DNA of 64,000 nt from Pleurotus djamor (GCA_029747585.1 JAPEVF010000045.1:1-64000), one strand, 5' to 3'; shown: positions 12,835 through 24,910, counted from the first letter of the stretch. The notes: a model not told the origin generated them from the sequence alone. Translations and numbers: made by a program.

Positions 12835-15800
12835 ATGAAATACCCTGTCGTTACGCCCGACCAACCTTTGAGCAAAGCCGAAGCCACGGTTCTGCGTAGA
12901 AAAACCAAATGGTGCGACCTAGCACACTTCGAGCGATGGAGGAATGACAACAACAAACACGTAAGCTTTTAGCCTTTCACATAATGCACATCACAGTTTA
13001 ACTGGACCGGGAACGCAGGTCTGTACCCTCTGCGAATCTTTCGGGATAGCGAAATGCGAATTTCGGACATCTCTCTGCACAATCTGTAACGAGCGACGGC
13101 GACCTTGCTCGCTCGCAGAGGGATATCGCAAGGAACTCTTCATGAAGTGGTGTCAGATTGATGGTGCGACGTACGACCAGTGGGATCAGGAATGGCAGCC
13201 GATGAGGAAAAGGGTGAAAAAGGCTGCACGGCGGGCTGCTGCTGCGAAGAAGGCGATGAAGAAGAACTTGGTCACGGCCACTGACTGGGAGAGGGAGAAG
13301 GATGATGGGGACGATGAGCGCGAGGCTTGGGACTCGGAGACGGATGATCCTGGTGTTCGGACTGGCGCAGTGAGTAATAGATCATGGTCCCCTTTGCACT
13401 CTGCTTTTACGTCGCCCTTCCCAGGTCACAGACGGGGACATGCCTGCCAGTTTGGCTGGCGCTGCTTTGAATGGCCCGCGTCCCTCATCTGCCTTGACCA
13501 TTACCCTCCCCCGACGCCCTTCCTCCTCAAGTAAACCCTCTAAGCCAAGCTCGCAGCCAGCTCCGACTTCTCATGATCCCCCACCGGTCCCCCCAGTGAA
13601 TGAAGCAGAGACCACCGCTGCTACTACCTCTGCTGCTGAACCACCTCCACCTCCGCCTAAGAAGCGTCGCAAAGGCTACGCTACCTCTGAATCCAGCGAC
13701 GGAGAATCAGACGGATCTGGCTTGAACGGCTCCTACTGGTCTGTTGGTGCCGAAGAGGCTGGTCGAAGACGCCGCAAACCCCCTCCTCCACCAAAACCCA
13801 GTGCCAACCCCAAGAAGCCGCAAGGGACTACTGCTCGTAGAGCAACCACGAAGTCCGCTCGTTCTAAGAATGCTGGTGCTCATGCGCGTCAATCCCGTCA
13901 CTCTGGTCACACCTCTGCCTCTGGGGCTAACAACCAATCCCACGATGAACCACGCTCTCGTTCACAGACACGTCCAAACACAACACGATTTACACTATTC
14001 ACCGATACCTCTGATCTGACTGATTCGGATGGCTCTGACTTTGTTGCATCTGCAAACACATCACCCCGGAAACCCGGTGCCGGGGTGCGCGCGTCCAGTC
14101 CTGGCTTAGACTCCCTACAGCTCGAATACCCTGCTGAGCAATCTTCCACCCCTGTACCACCTCCAACTGCTAAGGCAAAGGTGGACGGTACTGTCACCTC
14201 AGAGTCGCTTCTCGTCAACGTCAGCGACGCTACCTCCAAACCTACGTCTTCTCCTGTGCCAACACCAGCTGCAGTTTCTTTGCAGCCCTCAGCCGTTGAA
14301 ATCCCTGCCGCACACCCAGCTAAACCTCGCAAACCTCACCCAACATCTACCTCAAAACCAACAGCAGGGCGTACGTTACACGCCTCGAGCACCTCCAACA
14401 TCCCGAACGTCTCTGCCACAGTCTCTCAACTCGAACGTCTCATCTCTGATCGCGATCGCCTTCTTGCTGAGAATGCCGAAGTAAAGGCGGCTAGGAAGGA
14501 GATGCGAGGTATCGTCTTGGAAGGGGAGAAGAAGATCGCTGAGCTGGAAGAGAGGATTCAGGAGATGAAGGAAGAGATGGAGTTTACAAAAGATTTGTTG
14601 GAGTGGGAGAAGAAGAAGGTCAGGAAGATGAAGGAGGAGAACGACAGGGACGAGAGGGAGAGAGAAAGCAGAGAATCGGAGCGTGAGGTCAACAACGAGG
14701 CGCTGAATGAAGACAGGGATCAACAGGAGAACTCGACTGTGACCGCCTTGCAAGAAGAGCTCAAAGAATCGGAAAGAAGGAAGACTGTCTTGGAAGAGAG
14801 AGTCGCATACCTGGAAGATGCTCTGGATAGAGCGAATGATCAGGTTGTCGAGCTACAGAAGAGTCTGGAGAAAGAGATGAAGAAGGCCAGTCTTACCCCC
14901 GCACCCGTTGTCGCATCTTCATCGACGGCGACGCCAGAGCCACCAACTTCATCGTCACCAGTCATTGAACTTCCAGACCCTAATCCTACCCCTGAAGCTG
15001 ACAACCGAAGGCCTTCTCCCCCGAACGCTACTGCCACCGCAAGTAGCAATCCCCCCGCTTCGATTCAAGGTTAGCCATCATTTTATCTGTCCGACTCTAA
15101 CTCTTCTCTCATCGTTTCTATAACCGCTAGTTGCAAACGATCTAGCCCCTCAAACCGTGGGGAGTTTACTTCTTACTGAGGTAGCTTCATGGTCAGCTAT
15201 GTCGATGCTCCTTCAGCAGGCTAGTTCGTCCTCATCCATGACTCAGCCAGACGCTGCTTCTCGCAGTGCTGAAGCTTCTCGCCAAGCCGCAATCGACCAA
15301 ATGGTCCGACTGTGCAAGGAACGCGAAGCGTTCTTATTCAATATCTCAGGATTACTCTCATCAGTCTACCAACCGGCCTTCGAAGGGAGCTTGCTTAACC
15401 TCAGCGCTAATGGAACTGCTCCTAGCACTTCTCTACATAATGCTCAGCGCACAGGATACGTCGATGAGGATCCAAATGCGGCGTCCCTAGTTTGGGACGA
15501 AGACCAAGCAGAGGAAGTCAGCTATCGGAGAAACCGAGAGGGTATCGAAGAATTCGACGAAGAGTTAGACAGACAAACCCTGGAGGAAAGAATAAGCGTG
15601 ATAGAGGCAAGACTAAAGAAAACGGAGAGGCTCCGTTCTCAAGTCCTTGCGGATGTTTCTCATCGACGCGGAGAGTTGAAGAAACTGAAAAGCTCTTTGA
15701 GCGCGTCAGTATCTTCGCGATTTAATTCTCCGCCTTTCCGCCGCCCACGTTATGACGACGATTACGATGATGCCAGGGGTTGGAGGGGACGAGGTAATTG

Positions 15801-16140
15801 GGTTCGAGGCGGAGGAGAATGGATTTCGAGGGGCAGCACATCGGGTAAGCGAACTCAAAGGAGTCCGGTCACTTTTGAAGAACAGGGCGAATCGGCGTCT
15901 TCGTCTTCTTCCCCTGCTGCATCCAATGCTCTCGCAGCGGCGGACAAGCCAAGTTCGAAACGGCGCAGAAACGCTGGTGAAGTTGATACCCTGGATTCCG
16001 CGCCTACAGAGACCACAACGCTTTCGCTACCACCGCAGAAACGACGCGTGGCTCAAGTTCTTCTCAATGAAGGACTCGCAGGTGATGAAGATGTTGAGGA
16101 TGATAATGATGTGTATGTTAAACGACGGCGAGTCAATTAG
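12835..16140 (+). CDS. Unknown large protein: N-terminal Cys cluster, disordered middle, coiled coil
   Basis: Not recognised. Four exons, 12835-12960, 13019-13369, 13425-15069 and 15131-16140, give 1043 aa. Residues about 30-85 hold a dense cysteine cluster: one Cys in KWCDL, then CTLCESF, a lone Cys, CTICNERRRPC and a last Cys in KWCQI, suggesting a zinc-binding fold near the N-terminus. Next comes an Arg/Lys/Ala helix (KKAARRAAAAKKAMKK), then about 330 residues of Ser/Pro/Thr-rich disorder with several basic KKRRK-type stretches that could be nuclear signals. From about 490 to 650 is a strong Glu/Lys coiled coil (EEMEFTKDLLEWEKKKVRK). The last part has a second coiled coil, an RG-rich segment (GWRGRGNWVRGGGEW) and ends on KRRRVN. 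Features fit a nuclear DNA- or chromatin-associated protein, which is inference only. Confidence 0.72.
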
Positions 16141-16491
16141 ACTTCCCGTTTTACTGTATTTCCACATTCTCTAGGACCGTTTCGTGACTCTACTTCTCGT
16201 ATACTTATATCGATTACTTACTTTCAGCTTTTAGAAGACTCAAACTCTCGAGAATGAATTCCTATCGTTATCTCTTCTTCTACACCTGGGAAACCATCCG
16301 TGATCCACACCCAGAGTGCTCATCTCGAGTCTCCTGCAAGCTGACTTGCACTGAGCTTGAGTACGAAGTTACCCATCAAACTGAGTTCTCAGCAAATTTG
16401 CAATGGCCGCGGTTAGTGTGTACGTTTCTCGTATGGTTTTGATGGCTTACCCATGGCCAAAAAAANCAACAGGATCTCGATCAAATACAAT

Positions 16492-16603
16492 GGGCCTGAC
16501 CGGGAATTGAACCCGGGACCTCTTGCATCAACGTACCCTCCCCAAAGGGCGGGAGCCAACATGGCAACCCGAAGCAAGCATCGTACCACTAGACCATCAG
16601 GCC
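16492..16603 (-). tRNA. tRNA-Pro (anticodon CGG) with a 40-nt intron
   Basis: Read on the minus strand, the acceptor stem GGCCTGA pairs with TCAGGCC. The T arm contains GGTTCAATTCC and the D arm TCTAGTGGTA. The anticodon stem CTTGC/GCAAG closes a loop TTCGGG...T, so bases 34-36 are CGG. A 40-nt intron sits just after base 37, the canonical eukaryotic nuclear tRNA position. Mature length is 72 nt without CCA. Folding was done by eye. Confidence 0.93.
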
Positions 16604-17114
16604 GGCAACGCTCTTGGCGGACCTGACCTCCCTCGAATGGTTACTCACATAACAGAGTGACCTCTACCGCACCTTGGATTAGTCTCTATTAGACATGCTC
16701 GCTTAATTCTCAATTGGTAGAGCAGCATGGACTGGACGGAGGCGAAGTCAGAGTTCATTTTTTGCTATCCTTCTTACGGGGACACTCAAATCCAACTTCC
16801 CCAACAAGATATCTTGGGGTCATCAATCCTCTCGCTCATTGGATGGGGCAAGATGTCATACTTACGCGCAAGTGAAGTATGACCAAGTTCCGTTCGTCCC
16901 GAGTTCTAACTCTGCTACACAACGTACGATTTCCGGTGCTGATCGCATGTCCTATTTCTAGGACTCGGGACAGCGCCGCCGATAACTCAATCACCCCGCA
17001 ATCCAATGAAGCTAACTCCCCGACGGAACACTTCGAGGTATATATATCTGGGCTCAAGCGCTCCCTCGTAAACCACGCTTCCTTGAAACTTAACACAAAC
17101 CTATTGGTCTCACC
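16604..17114. other. Intergenic, upstream region of SDR1
   Basis: No gene seen. GTATATATATCTGGG near 17036-17050 is a plausible TATA box about 70 bases before the SDR1 start codon. Confidence 0.45.
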
Positions 17115-18501
17115 ATGGGAAACAAGTCACTCTTTACTTTCCTCAGGGAACAGTTCGAAGCAGTTCCAGCGATCGAACCGGTGGACCTCTCTGGAAAAGT
17201 CGTCCTAGTCATCGGAGCGAATTCGGGTATTGGGTACGAGACAGCAAAGCATTTTGCGAAAATGGGGGCGAAGAAAGTGGTCCTAGGTTGTCGCGATGAA
17301 GGCAGAGGGAACCAGGCATTACAACGTGCGTGACTTCAATGCACTCGATCCCATGAGTGATTGGTTCTGTAGTCGCTGACTCGAAAACACAGGAATGACA
17401 CAAGAAACCAACATGAACAACTTCGAGCTTCTGCTTGTCGACCTCGCTAGCTTCGCTTCAGTCAGGGCTTTCACTGATAGATTCAACGAAGCCTACGATC
17501 GACTAGATATCCTTGTCGCGAACGCGGGCATCATGACAGATGCCTACGCCGTAACTACCGACGGCTGGGAATATTCGTGAGCAAATTCGGCTGGAATTTT
17601 GGGAATTTAGAAACGTCAATGCTCATGACTTGCGATCGATAGACTCCAGGTTAATTACCTCTCAAAGGCCCTACTCATCTTGCGTCTTCTACCCAAGTTG
17701 TACTCTACAGCTGCCACCGCTTCGGAAATGAACCCCCCTAGGGTAGTCATCGTCACGAGTATGGCTCACCAAAGTGCTGTCCTTCCACCAACGATTTGTG
17801 ATACACCACTGGTTCTGGAACGCTTGTGTGACACCGCGAAGTCTTCATCCTATAACGCTCTCAACACATATCGCATTGCGAAATGTATGTATTCAATTCA
17901 TCGGATCTAGATGTGTCGGATTGCTCACCTGTTCGCAGTACTTGATATACTCTTGACGCAAAGTCTCGCATCGCATCTCTCTGCCTCATCAGCAGTCATT
18001 TTCACCTGCGTGAATCCCGGGCTCTGTCACTCGGAATTGACCCGTCGGAAATCGGCTTCCAATCCAGGTTTTCGCCTGATGATGAGCGCACTCGCGCGAA
18101 CTGCAGAGGAAGGTGCCCGCCAGGTTGTTCACGCTGGACTCATTACACAAGGACACCCTTCTCTCCTTTCCCCGGGGAATACGACTGGAGCTAAGGACGT
18201 CAACGAGGGTCGTATTCCAGGTGAAAACGGAGTGACAGAAATCAGTGGGTTGTATTTTGGCTCACTCGGGACAATGGAAGAGCCTGGTGATCTTGTTACG
18301 ACTCCGAAGGGGAGAGTTTTCGAGCGACTACTCTGGGTGAGTGATTCAACATCTTCACCGTAGTCCACAAGGTGTTTATTGACGCCCCTCGTCCAGGAGG
18401 ACACTCTACGGGTGCTGTCCGTGGAAGATTCATTTGAAACCATCATTGGACATTTAACCGATGTAGCCGTTGTAGGAACACGGGGCGTTCCAAGAATGTA
18501 G
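17115..18501 (+). CDS. Short-chain dehydrogenase/reductase SDR1 (retinol dehydrogenase-like)
   Basis: NAD(P)-dependent oxidoreductase of the classical SDR superfamily, 379 aa. Exons: 17115-17325, 17393-17576, 17643-17884, 17939-18336, 18397-18501. The exon lengths and phases of the first four junctions match the other SDRs in this window; the first exon is exactly 211 nt here, in SDR2 and in SDR4. The protein begins MGNKSLFTFLREQF. The Rossmann motif reads IGANSGIG, with Ile where the family has Thr. Later come VANAGIM (NNAG position), the catalytic YRIAK (YxxxK) and the C-terminal signature CVNPGLCHSEL. The tail past LWEDTL is longer than in its paralogs, ending VGTRGVPRM. The substrate is unknown; these enzymes often act on hydrophobic alcohols or ketones. 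Confidence 0.85.
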
Positions 18502-18586
18502 ATTATCTGAGATGTAATTTGAGTATTTCTTGTCTGTAGCCTCGTAGTAGCTTACATAGCCCGGCTAGGCGTTACCATAATAACAG

Positions 18587-20263
18587 CTACTGCATAGTTC
18601 CTGCCTCCGTGGTCACTTCCACGTCAGTAATCTCCCCAAGCTCTGAAAGCTGCTCCGTGGTTATTGCGCAATTCATAAGTGTGACCCGTCGAATTGGGTG
18701 CCCGATGCCTCGCCTGTATCTCAGGGCGACCAGCAGATCAAGGAAAGCATTACTTGATCTCCCACCAGGACGATGCATGTTTCGATTCTCGATCTCCATC
18801 TCCGTTAGGTTCGGGAAGACTAAGTTATTGTTGGACGTTTCTGCAGGTGCAAGAAAGAGTGGAATTAACTCGCATTCACGAGAAGCGACTTTCAGTGAGG
18901 AGACGTTCGGTAGGTGATGGAAGAATTCGATCATGCAGTCTGGAAAGATTAATCCCTCGATGGTGAGACTCGTGACGGCCGTGTTGGACATGGATCTGCA
19001 GAGTTCGATGTATGAGGATTCCTCGCCGCGGAGCCAAGAGAGAGTCAGACGAAATTCTGCCTCAGTCCCCAATCCTTTGGAACTGGCGAGGATAGTGAAC
19101 ATATCCAAGAGCTCCAAGCCATGAGTACCGGGACCAAATCCAATGCGGAGATCATTGAGGCTGGACTTGACGTTGTCTTTGTATTTTCGGTAGAGGTCAT
19201 TGGCAAAGATAAGGTCAGGTCGGTCCTCAGTCATACAAAAGCTGTCGTTGAGGATAGTGACGGAGGATTTGATCAAATGAGGAAGTTCAATGCGACGAAA
19301 CAGTTCCCGTACCTCAACGACTACTCCGGTCGTCAAGGAGAGGTCTTCTGGGAAGGTTGTGGAGGTACGATGAGTATCGGACGTGACGTTGTCGGGTTCC
19401 ACGCCAAGAGGTGAAACGATCAAGGACTCCAGGAGGGGTGTATGGTATATGAACTGGATAAGCCATAAACTTGGCACGTCCATCTCAATGGAAGGGTGAG
19501 ATAATTCCAAGTGAGTGAGCCGGGGAAGAATAAACTGGGTTCCGTAAAGAAGGGTTGTGTCTCGTAATGTTAAGATGCGGAGGAAGGGCATCACTGACAC
19601 TTGCGTCGGCGTTGGTATGAAGGGTCTGCGCTTTACAGGCGTGACGGAAGTGATTTCCACTGTCTTAAGTTGGGTAGGTACCTCCTCTCTACCGAGTAAT
19701 TCTTTGCAGAGATTGGAAGCGACAGTGCGTGAGTCCTTTTCGAGAGTGCAATAGGTGATGTCGATTTCTTCGATGCGATCACAGAGGCTCGTCAATGTTG
19801 GAAATGATGAAGGAAGGTGAGAGGAGTCGGAGTGAACTAGTGGAAAGGTTATGGATAAGGGTAAGTTTCCGGATTTTGCAATGCACTCTGAGGCAAGATT
19901 GCCGTTGTGAGAAGAGATCATCGACCAAAAGCGAGGTGTATTCATGGCGACTTCGCGCCATTGGTGGCAGACAGAGATGATATCCAAAGGAGACACAGGA
20001 AGGAATGCCTGATGAGCGGCGGAATATGAAGTCTGCCTTCGAGCTATGACGAATATGTGCGCAAGGACTTCGTTGGGGAGATTATTGACGGGGCTGAGAG
20101 AGTTCCGGCGAGACGACAGAGCCAAAATGGCTTTCTTGAGCTTCGAAATTTCTTCGTCGATCAACAGCATTTCTGGTTTATCCGAGGAGAAACGCTACGT
20201 GGTCTGAGATTATGACCATTGGAGGATCGAATATTGACTTACAGAAGTTATGGTGGGCAACAT
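18587..20263 (-). CDS. F-box protein, long class
   Basis: Putative SCF adaptor, 542 aa. Minus-strand exons: 20263-20243 (21 nt, MLPTITS) and 20194-18587. The short first exon and 48-nt intron were inferred because the second exon then starts RFSSDKPEMLLIDEEISKLK, matching the coiled-coil start of the other long-class genes; translation from the internal ATG at 20170 would give 527 aa. The F-box follows at about residues 45-100: NNLPNEVLAHIF, then ISVCHQWREVAMNTPRFWS. The remainder is a series of leucine-rich strands in which conserved bits are LLESL and NVSSLKV. Substrate unknown. It lies tail-to-tail with SDR1. Confidence 0.8.
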
Positions 20264-21233
20264 GATCGCCGTGCCCCAGCGCTTGTGTAACCCGCCAAAT
20301 TTTTGCAGGCGAATTTCAGCTGCCAGTCAACGAAATTAGGGACCTCCTTTCTCCTCATTATCAAGGCCAGAGACGTACCTTAAAGAAGGGGCTCTCGTCC
20401 CCACAATGCTGTAGAGTTTGGGGTACACCAACGGGTCTGTCAACGCCTTACGCGATTCGGATGCACACACTGTGAGCGTGTTGACTCTTGTAGGAGAGAC
20501 CGCAAATCCATGGAACTTCCGACAAAAGTATACATGACGGAGAAGTTCTTTAGCTGAGAGTTAGACTCAGAGCAAGAAGAAGGCGTCGACGGCGTCATCA
20601 TCAGTATCAAAGTCGTCATAGAAATCGTGTGTGAGGGGGTGTCGCGAGTACTTGTATCGGCGTCAGAGAGGATGTAACGGGGATAAATCGCGTCCCAGGC
20701 GTCAGATAGGCGAACGTTGACGCAGTATTTCTCGATAACTCAAGGGTGTGATTGTGAGACTCAACGACATGGAGCGGGATGCTCTCTGAGATGGACATGT
20801 GTGCCGGAAGCAATTCTGACATTGATGAATCGATGACGTTCCAGTGGGGTTTGAATAGCAACATGTTTCGGATAGAGCCTGTTAGAGGCTGAGGAAGCCC
20901 CGAGTTGAGTAGATTACGCGATGGTCAACACCATCTTCTCAACTGATTTATTTTTGATGGCGTGTTCTCTTTGATCACTGCTTGAATGAAGATCCTTCGT
21001 TAGGATGCTACATCTGTGAGAACGGCCGGAAAGCTGATGAGACAATCGTCTGAGCAGAAAATAGAGATAGTTGACGGATTGCATGGTGGGTGGAGGGGAG
21101 AAGAGATCGTGGGCGCTCTCGCCACGCTCAAAGCTCGAACCTTAGATAGAGCTAGATATAATCTCTTCGTGAAGGAAGTGGTTGATGAACAAGGATTAGA
21201 CAATTAAATACAGTCGCACGAAAATGTGTAAAA
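20264..21233. other. Intergenic with unassigned exon-like fragments on the minus strand
   Basis: Two minus-strand frames look protein-like but could not be joined to a gene. One (about 20560-20379) reads FCRKFHGFAVSPTRVN and later LVYPKLYSIVGTRAPSLR before a GTACGT donor. The other (20864-20616) begins MLLFKPHWNVIDSS. They may be exons of a small gene or a remnant; no start-to-stop model holds. Nothing convincing lies on the plus strand. Confidence 0.3.
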
Positions 21234-22528
21234 TCAATTCTTCAGATATTTCTCGATGATCGGTTGGATGCGGTCATCCAACTTGCTTAAAATGCGAAGC
21301 GTATCAGACTATTAGACCCCCAAAATCAGTCTAGTCAAAGAAAAGGATACGAAAAAAGAAAACGTACCCAGAGACGGGATTCAAACTCCTTGCCCCTCTC
21401 ACTTATAACGAAATTACTCGGTTCTTCGATCTTTACAAAACTGACGTAGGCACCCCTCATCGCGTCTTCACCGACCTTACCAGTAGGCGACTTCTTCGGG
21501 ACACCAATACTCGCCCATACCAATTGACGTGCTCCTTCTTCGGCGGTGCGAGCGAGGAGAGCCGTCATGATGCGGAAGAAGAGGGGTATGGGTCCGCCAC
21601 GAGCCAGTTCCGAGCGGCATAGCCCAGGGTTCACGCAATCAACGACTGGAGTCGTAGGCGAAGAGGGTAGGTGAGCGGCGAAAGCTCGAGTGAAACAGAC
21701 ATTGAGGACTAGGGTGATACGACCAATGTGTAAGCAGGATGACAGCGAAAGCAGGGAAGCAGGAGAGACATACGCTTCGCTGTCTGGTATTTCAGCATTG
21801 GGTCATAAGGCAAGCTAACCTCCTTGCTGCTCAGGCTCTCAAGGACAGACGATGATTCGTATACTTTTTGAGGAATCACAGCTTCTTGGTGGACCTCGCT
21901 AGCAACGATGACGATACGGGGGCGAGATCGCTCTTTGGACTCGCCCTCGGCGGTTTTCACAACGAGCGGGAGGAGGAGAAGAATTAGCAGAGCCTGCGCA
22001 AGATGGTTGACCTGCAGTCTGGAACAGCGGTGGGCACTGTAAGCACGGACGGAGCAAAAATAAAGCAACCATAGGCACGTACGACTTCTCCCATCCATCA
22101 TCTGTTTCTTCAAACTCACGAGTCACGACACCGGCGTTTGCGACCAGCAAGTCGAGTCGAGAGTAGTCCTTCTCGAAGTTTTCAACGAATGCTTTGACCG
22201 ACGCGAAGTTGGCGAGGTCAATAAGGCGAAGTTCAGCGTTCGTGCATTTTGTTTCTTCCTTTAGGCCTGAAAACGCGTCAGGAGAGAACCTGAAGGTCTT
22301 TTGGCAGAGAAACTTACGTCGGAGTGCGTCCTCACCCCTGCTTTGACTTCTACATCCCATGATGACCTTCTCCGCACCCATTTTCGCGTAATGCTTTGCT
22401 GCTTCATAGCCAATGCCCGTGTTCGCGCCTATGACCACCACGACCTTGCCGGATAAATCGGCGACTTCGACAGGAGGAACGGTGGAAAGTTGCTCTCTGA
22501 TGAAGGTAAAAAAAGATTTGTTCCCCAT
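21234..22528 (-). CDS. Short-chain dehydrogenase/reductase SDR2
   Basis: Paralog of SDR1 on the opposite strand, 351 aa. Minus-strand exons: 22528-22318, 22266-22083, 22018-21774, 21708-21368, 21308-21234. Protein starts [14 protein letters not shown]. The cofactor motif reads IGANTGIG (Ile for Thr, as in SDR1), then VANAGVV, catalytic YQTAK and the C-terminal block [11 protein letters not shown]. The end, VSFVKIEEPSNFV then DTLRILSKLDDRI, is shared with SDR4. It is divergently oriented to SDR3, with 307 bases between start codons. Confidence 0.86.
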
Positions 22529-22835
22529 TTGTGGTCAGACGAGGTTGATGAAGAAGAAGCTTACTTTGATGGATATTTAACTCGGTGAAATCGCTGCAAA
22601 ACACCTGTTGCCGTCTGGACGACGCGTACAGGGTTGCTGAGTAAGATGAGTCGGCATGAAGTCGGGTTGCCCGACGGACAGGTTTCTGGGCCCCTTTCTA
22701 CTCACGTGCCAACAGGGGCTGCGACCATGAGTCATTTCGAGTCCAGACGTTACTTACAACACACAGTATGGCCAATCCAGCCCGCCATCATCCAATTCAT
22801 TTCTGCCTCTGGTCCCCTTGATTTCTAGCAACTCT
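22529..22835. promoter_or_regulatory. Bidirectional promoter region between SDR2 and SDR3
   Basis: The start codons of two divergently transcribed SDR paralogs are 307 bases apart, so both promoters must lie here or overlap. An AT-rich GATATTTAACT at about 22570 is a TATA-like candidate for SDR2. No other site could be assigned. Confidence 0.5.
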
Positions 22836-24198
22836 ATGCAGATAGCTCGTTATGCTCGCCCTTGCCTTCAACGATCAAGTCACCAGAGCAATCAGGTTCA
22901 AAATCGTGGCTTCTACACATTTCTGAAGGAGCAACTTGCGACCGTGCCCCCCGTCTGTACCAAGGACCTTTCAGGGAAAGTTGTCTTGGTCACCGGCGCG
23001 AACTCAGGCATTGGATATGAAACTGCGAAGCATTTTGCCTCGATGGGGGCGGAGAAAGTCATTCTGGGTTGTAGGAATAAAGCAAGGGGAGAAGATGCGG
23101 TTCGCCGTGAGTATTTTGTTCAAACTTGTGTCATACAGCTACCAGGCTTACCTCTTACGTTCACCTTCCCCAGGCCTGACTGTAGAGACAGGGCGGACCA
23201 ACGCTGAGCTTCAGCTGGTGGATCTAGCTAGCTTCACCTCGATACGGGCGTTTGTCGATCAGTTTGACTCTGAGAAACTGGACTTTCTCGTGTCTAACGC
23301 TGGTATTGTGACCGGAAAGTATAAGGAAACAGAGGATGGCTGGGAACAATCGTACGTCGCGTGAAAATCCTCGCCTTCGATGAAATTTTTGACCAAGGGG
23401 CTGTAGCCTGCAAGTGAACCACCTAGGCCCAGCTCTTCTCACCACGCTCCTTCTACCCAAACTCTACGCCGCTGCCTCTACTCAATCCACTTCTCCTAGA
23501 GTTGTGTTCGTGAGTAGTGATGCCCACAGAGATGCTGCTCTGCCCCGCAAGACGCTTGAGGCGTCTTCAGTGCTCCGCCACATTAGCAGTCGGGAGGGGT
23601 CGTTACCCTACAATCTAATCCACAAATACCGCTTAGCAAAACGTACGTTCGCTAGCTGAATTTACTTTACGAAAGACTGATCTGTCCTTTGCCCAGTAAT
23701 CAATGTCCTCTTCGCCAGGGCACTTTCAGCTCATCTTGCCCCACCTCCATCTTCACCCACGTCTCAACCTCCGATCGTCAATTCCGTCGATCCTGGTCTC
23801 TGCTACTCCGAGATGACGCGGGGTGCCACAGCATATCTTGTTTTCCGGATGGCTATGTCCGTGTTGGCTCGCACGGCGGAGGAAGGTGCCCGACAATTGA
23901 TATGGGCTAGTATCGGTTCTCCTGGTGCATCGACCGCACTTCCTAGTGACCCAAGCGATTTAGACGGGGAAGCGGCTCTGAGAGGAGCGTTCATCAGCTC
24001 GATGAAGATTCGTAAACCTGGCGGTTTGGCATCACGCGAGAAGGGAAGAGAGTTCGAACAGCTCCTTTGGGTAAGAGTAGCTTTCCGCTTCTAGCGCAAT
24101 CGCGTATTTACTCTTCATTTGCACAGGATGATACCTTGAAGATTTTGGCTGCGGTGGATGAGAGGGTGCCGTTGATTATCAAGGACTACTTATCTTGA
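22836..24198 (+). CDS. Short-chain dehydrogenase/reductase SDR3 with extended basic N-terminus
   Basis: Paralog of SDR1/2/4, 376 aa. Exons: 22836-23106, 23174-23351, 23407-23642, 23697-24070, 24127-24198. It keeps the full cofactor motif TGANSGIG, then VSNAGIV, catalytic YRLAK and [10 protein letters not shown]. The N-terminus differs: [20 protein letters not shown] replaces the MGNKS start of the others and adds about 20 residues rich in Arg, Gln and Ser with no acidic residue, which could be a mitochondrial presequence. The start is the first ATG of the frame. Confidence 0.85.
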
Positions 24199-24613
24199 CA
24201 ACTATTTTCGCTGTTAAGTTTCGTTTCGTGATGCATCAGCTACCTTGACCCCATCTCATAACTGTATCCCCAATTCAATACCCAGTCTAGACCATCGACT
24301 ACCGATAGCTCTCACCACCATCATATAGTGGCCCTTGTGACCCTTGAAGCTTTGAAGCTTGACGCGTGACGCCCGAAGGCGCAGCTTCATTTGAGCACGT
24401 CAAAAGCAAGATCAGCAGTAGGCGGACTCTTCAATCCGTTACATATTCCACGAGTAATTACTCAACATTTAAATGATACGACCAACTAACAATCTTTATA
24501 CGGTTACCATTACAAGCGACAGTAATCTCAGCATTATCGTTTCCGAGGAGTTTGTTGTAATTTTCTCTTTGCGTGCGCTCCGTTAGGGGGCCGCGCTGAT
24601 CATCGATCAGTCC
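24199..24613. other. Intergenic between convergent genes
   Basis: 3' flanks of SDR3 and small protein A. A short direct repeat of TTGAAGCTT is at about 24342-24360. No gene seen. Confidence 0.45.
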
Positions 24614-24910
24614 TTATGCATTATGCGAGAGTTCAGACGTTTGAAAAGCGCACCATGAGCAGAGCATCTGCCATCCTCTCCCCAATGCCTCTTGGACTTG
24701 CCGATAGAATCTACTGGCGGCCGTGTCGTTTGGGGGGACAGCGACATCAGCACCATTTGTGTTATTTCTCCCGCCAAGATTGTTGCAATCGATAGGACCG
24801 TAGTATTCATCTCCGTGGAATGTAACGTAGGAGATGCACATATTGTAGACGGTCCCGGACGCGTGTGACTGGGATTGCTCTGGTGCTGTCTTGTGTCGTG
24901 TAGATTCCAT
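24614..24910 (-). CDS. Small Gly-rich-motif protein A
   Basis: A 98-aa single-exon protein, not recognised as a known family. After a polar 20-residue start comes an alternating beta-like stretch (VYNMCISYVTF) and the motif GDEYYGPIDCNNLGGR at residues 33-48, then NNTNG. The rest is a predicted amphipathic helix (SRFYRQVQEALGRGWQML). The same module order is seen in protein C (28233) and at the C-terminus of the large proteins D, E and F. The frame is supported by this conservation rather than by length. Confidence 0.6.
   Translation of the reverse strand: MESTRHKTAPEQSQSHASGTVYNMCISYVTFHGDEYYGPIDCNNLGGRNNTNGADVAVPPNDTAASRFYRQVQEALGRGWQMLCSWCAFQTSELSHNA

Noticed and set aside
16704..16725. 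TTGGTAGAGCAGC, like a tRNA D arm, near tRNA-Pro
   Set aside because: No acceptor or T arm could be paired with it.
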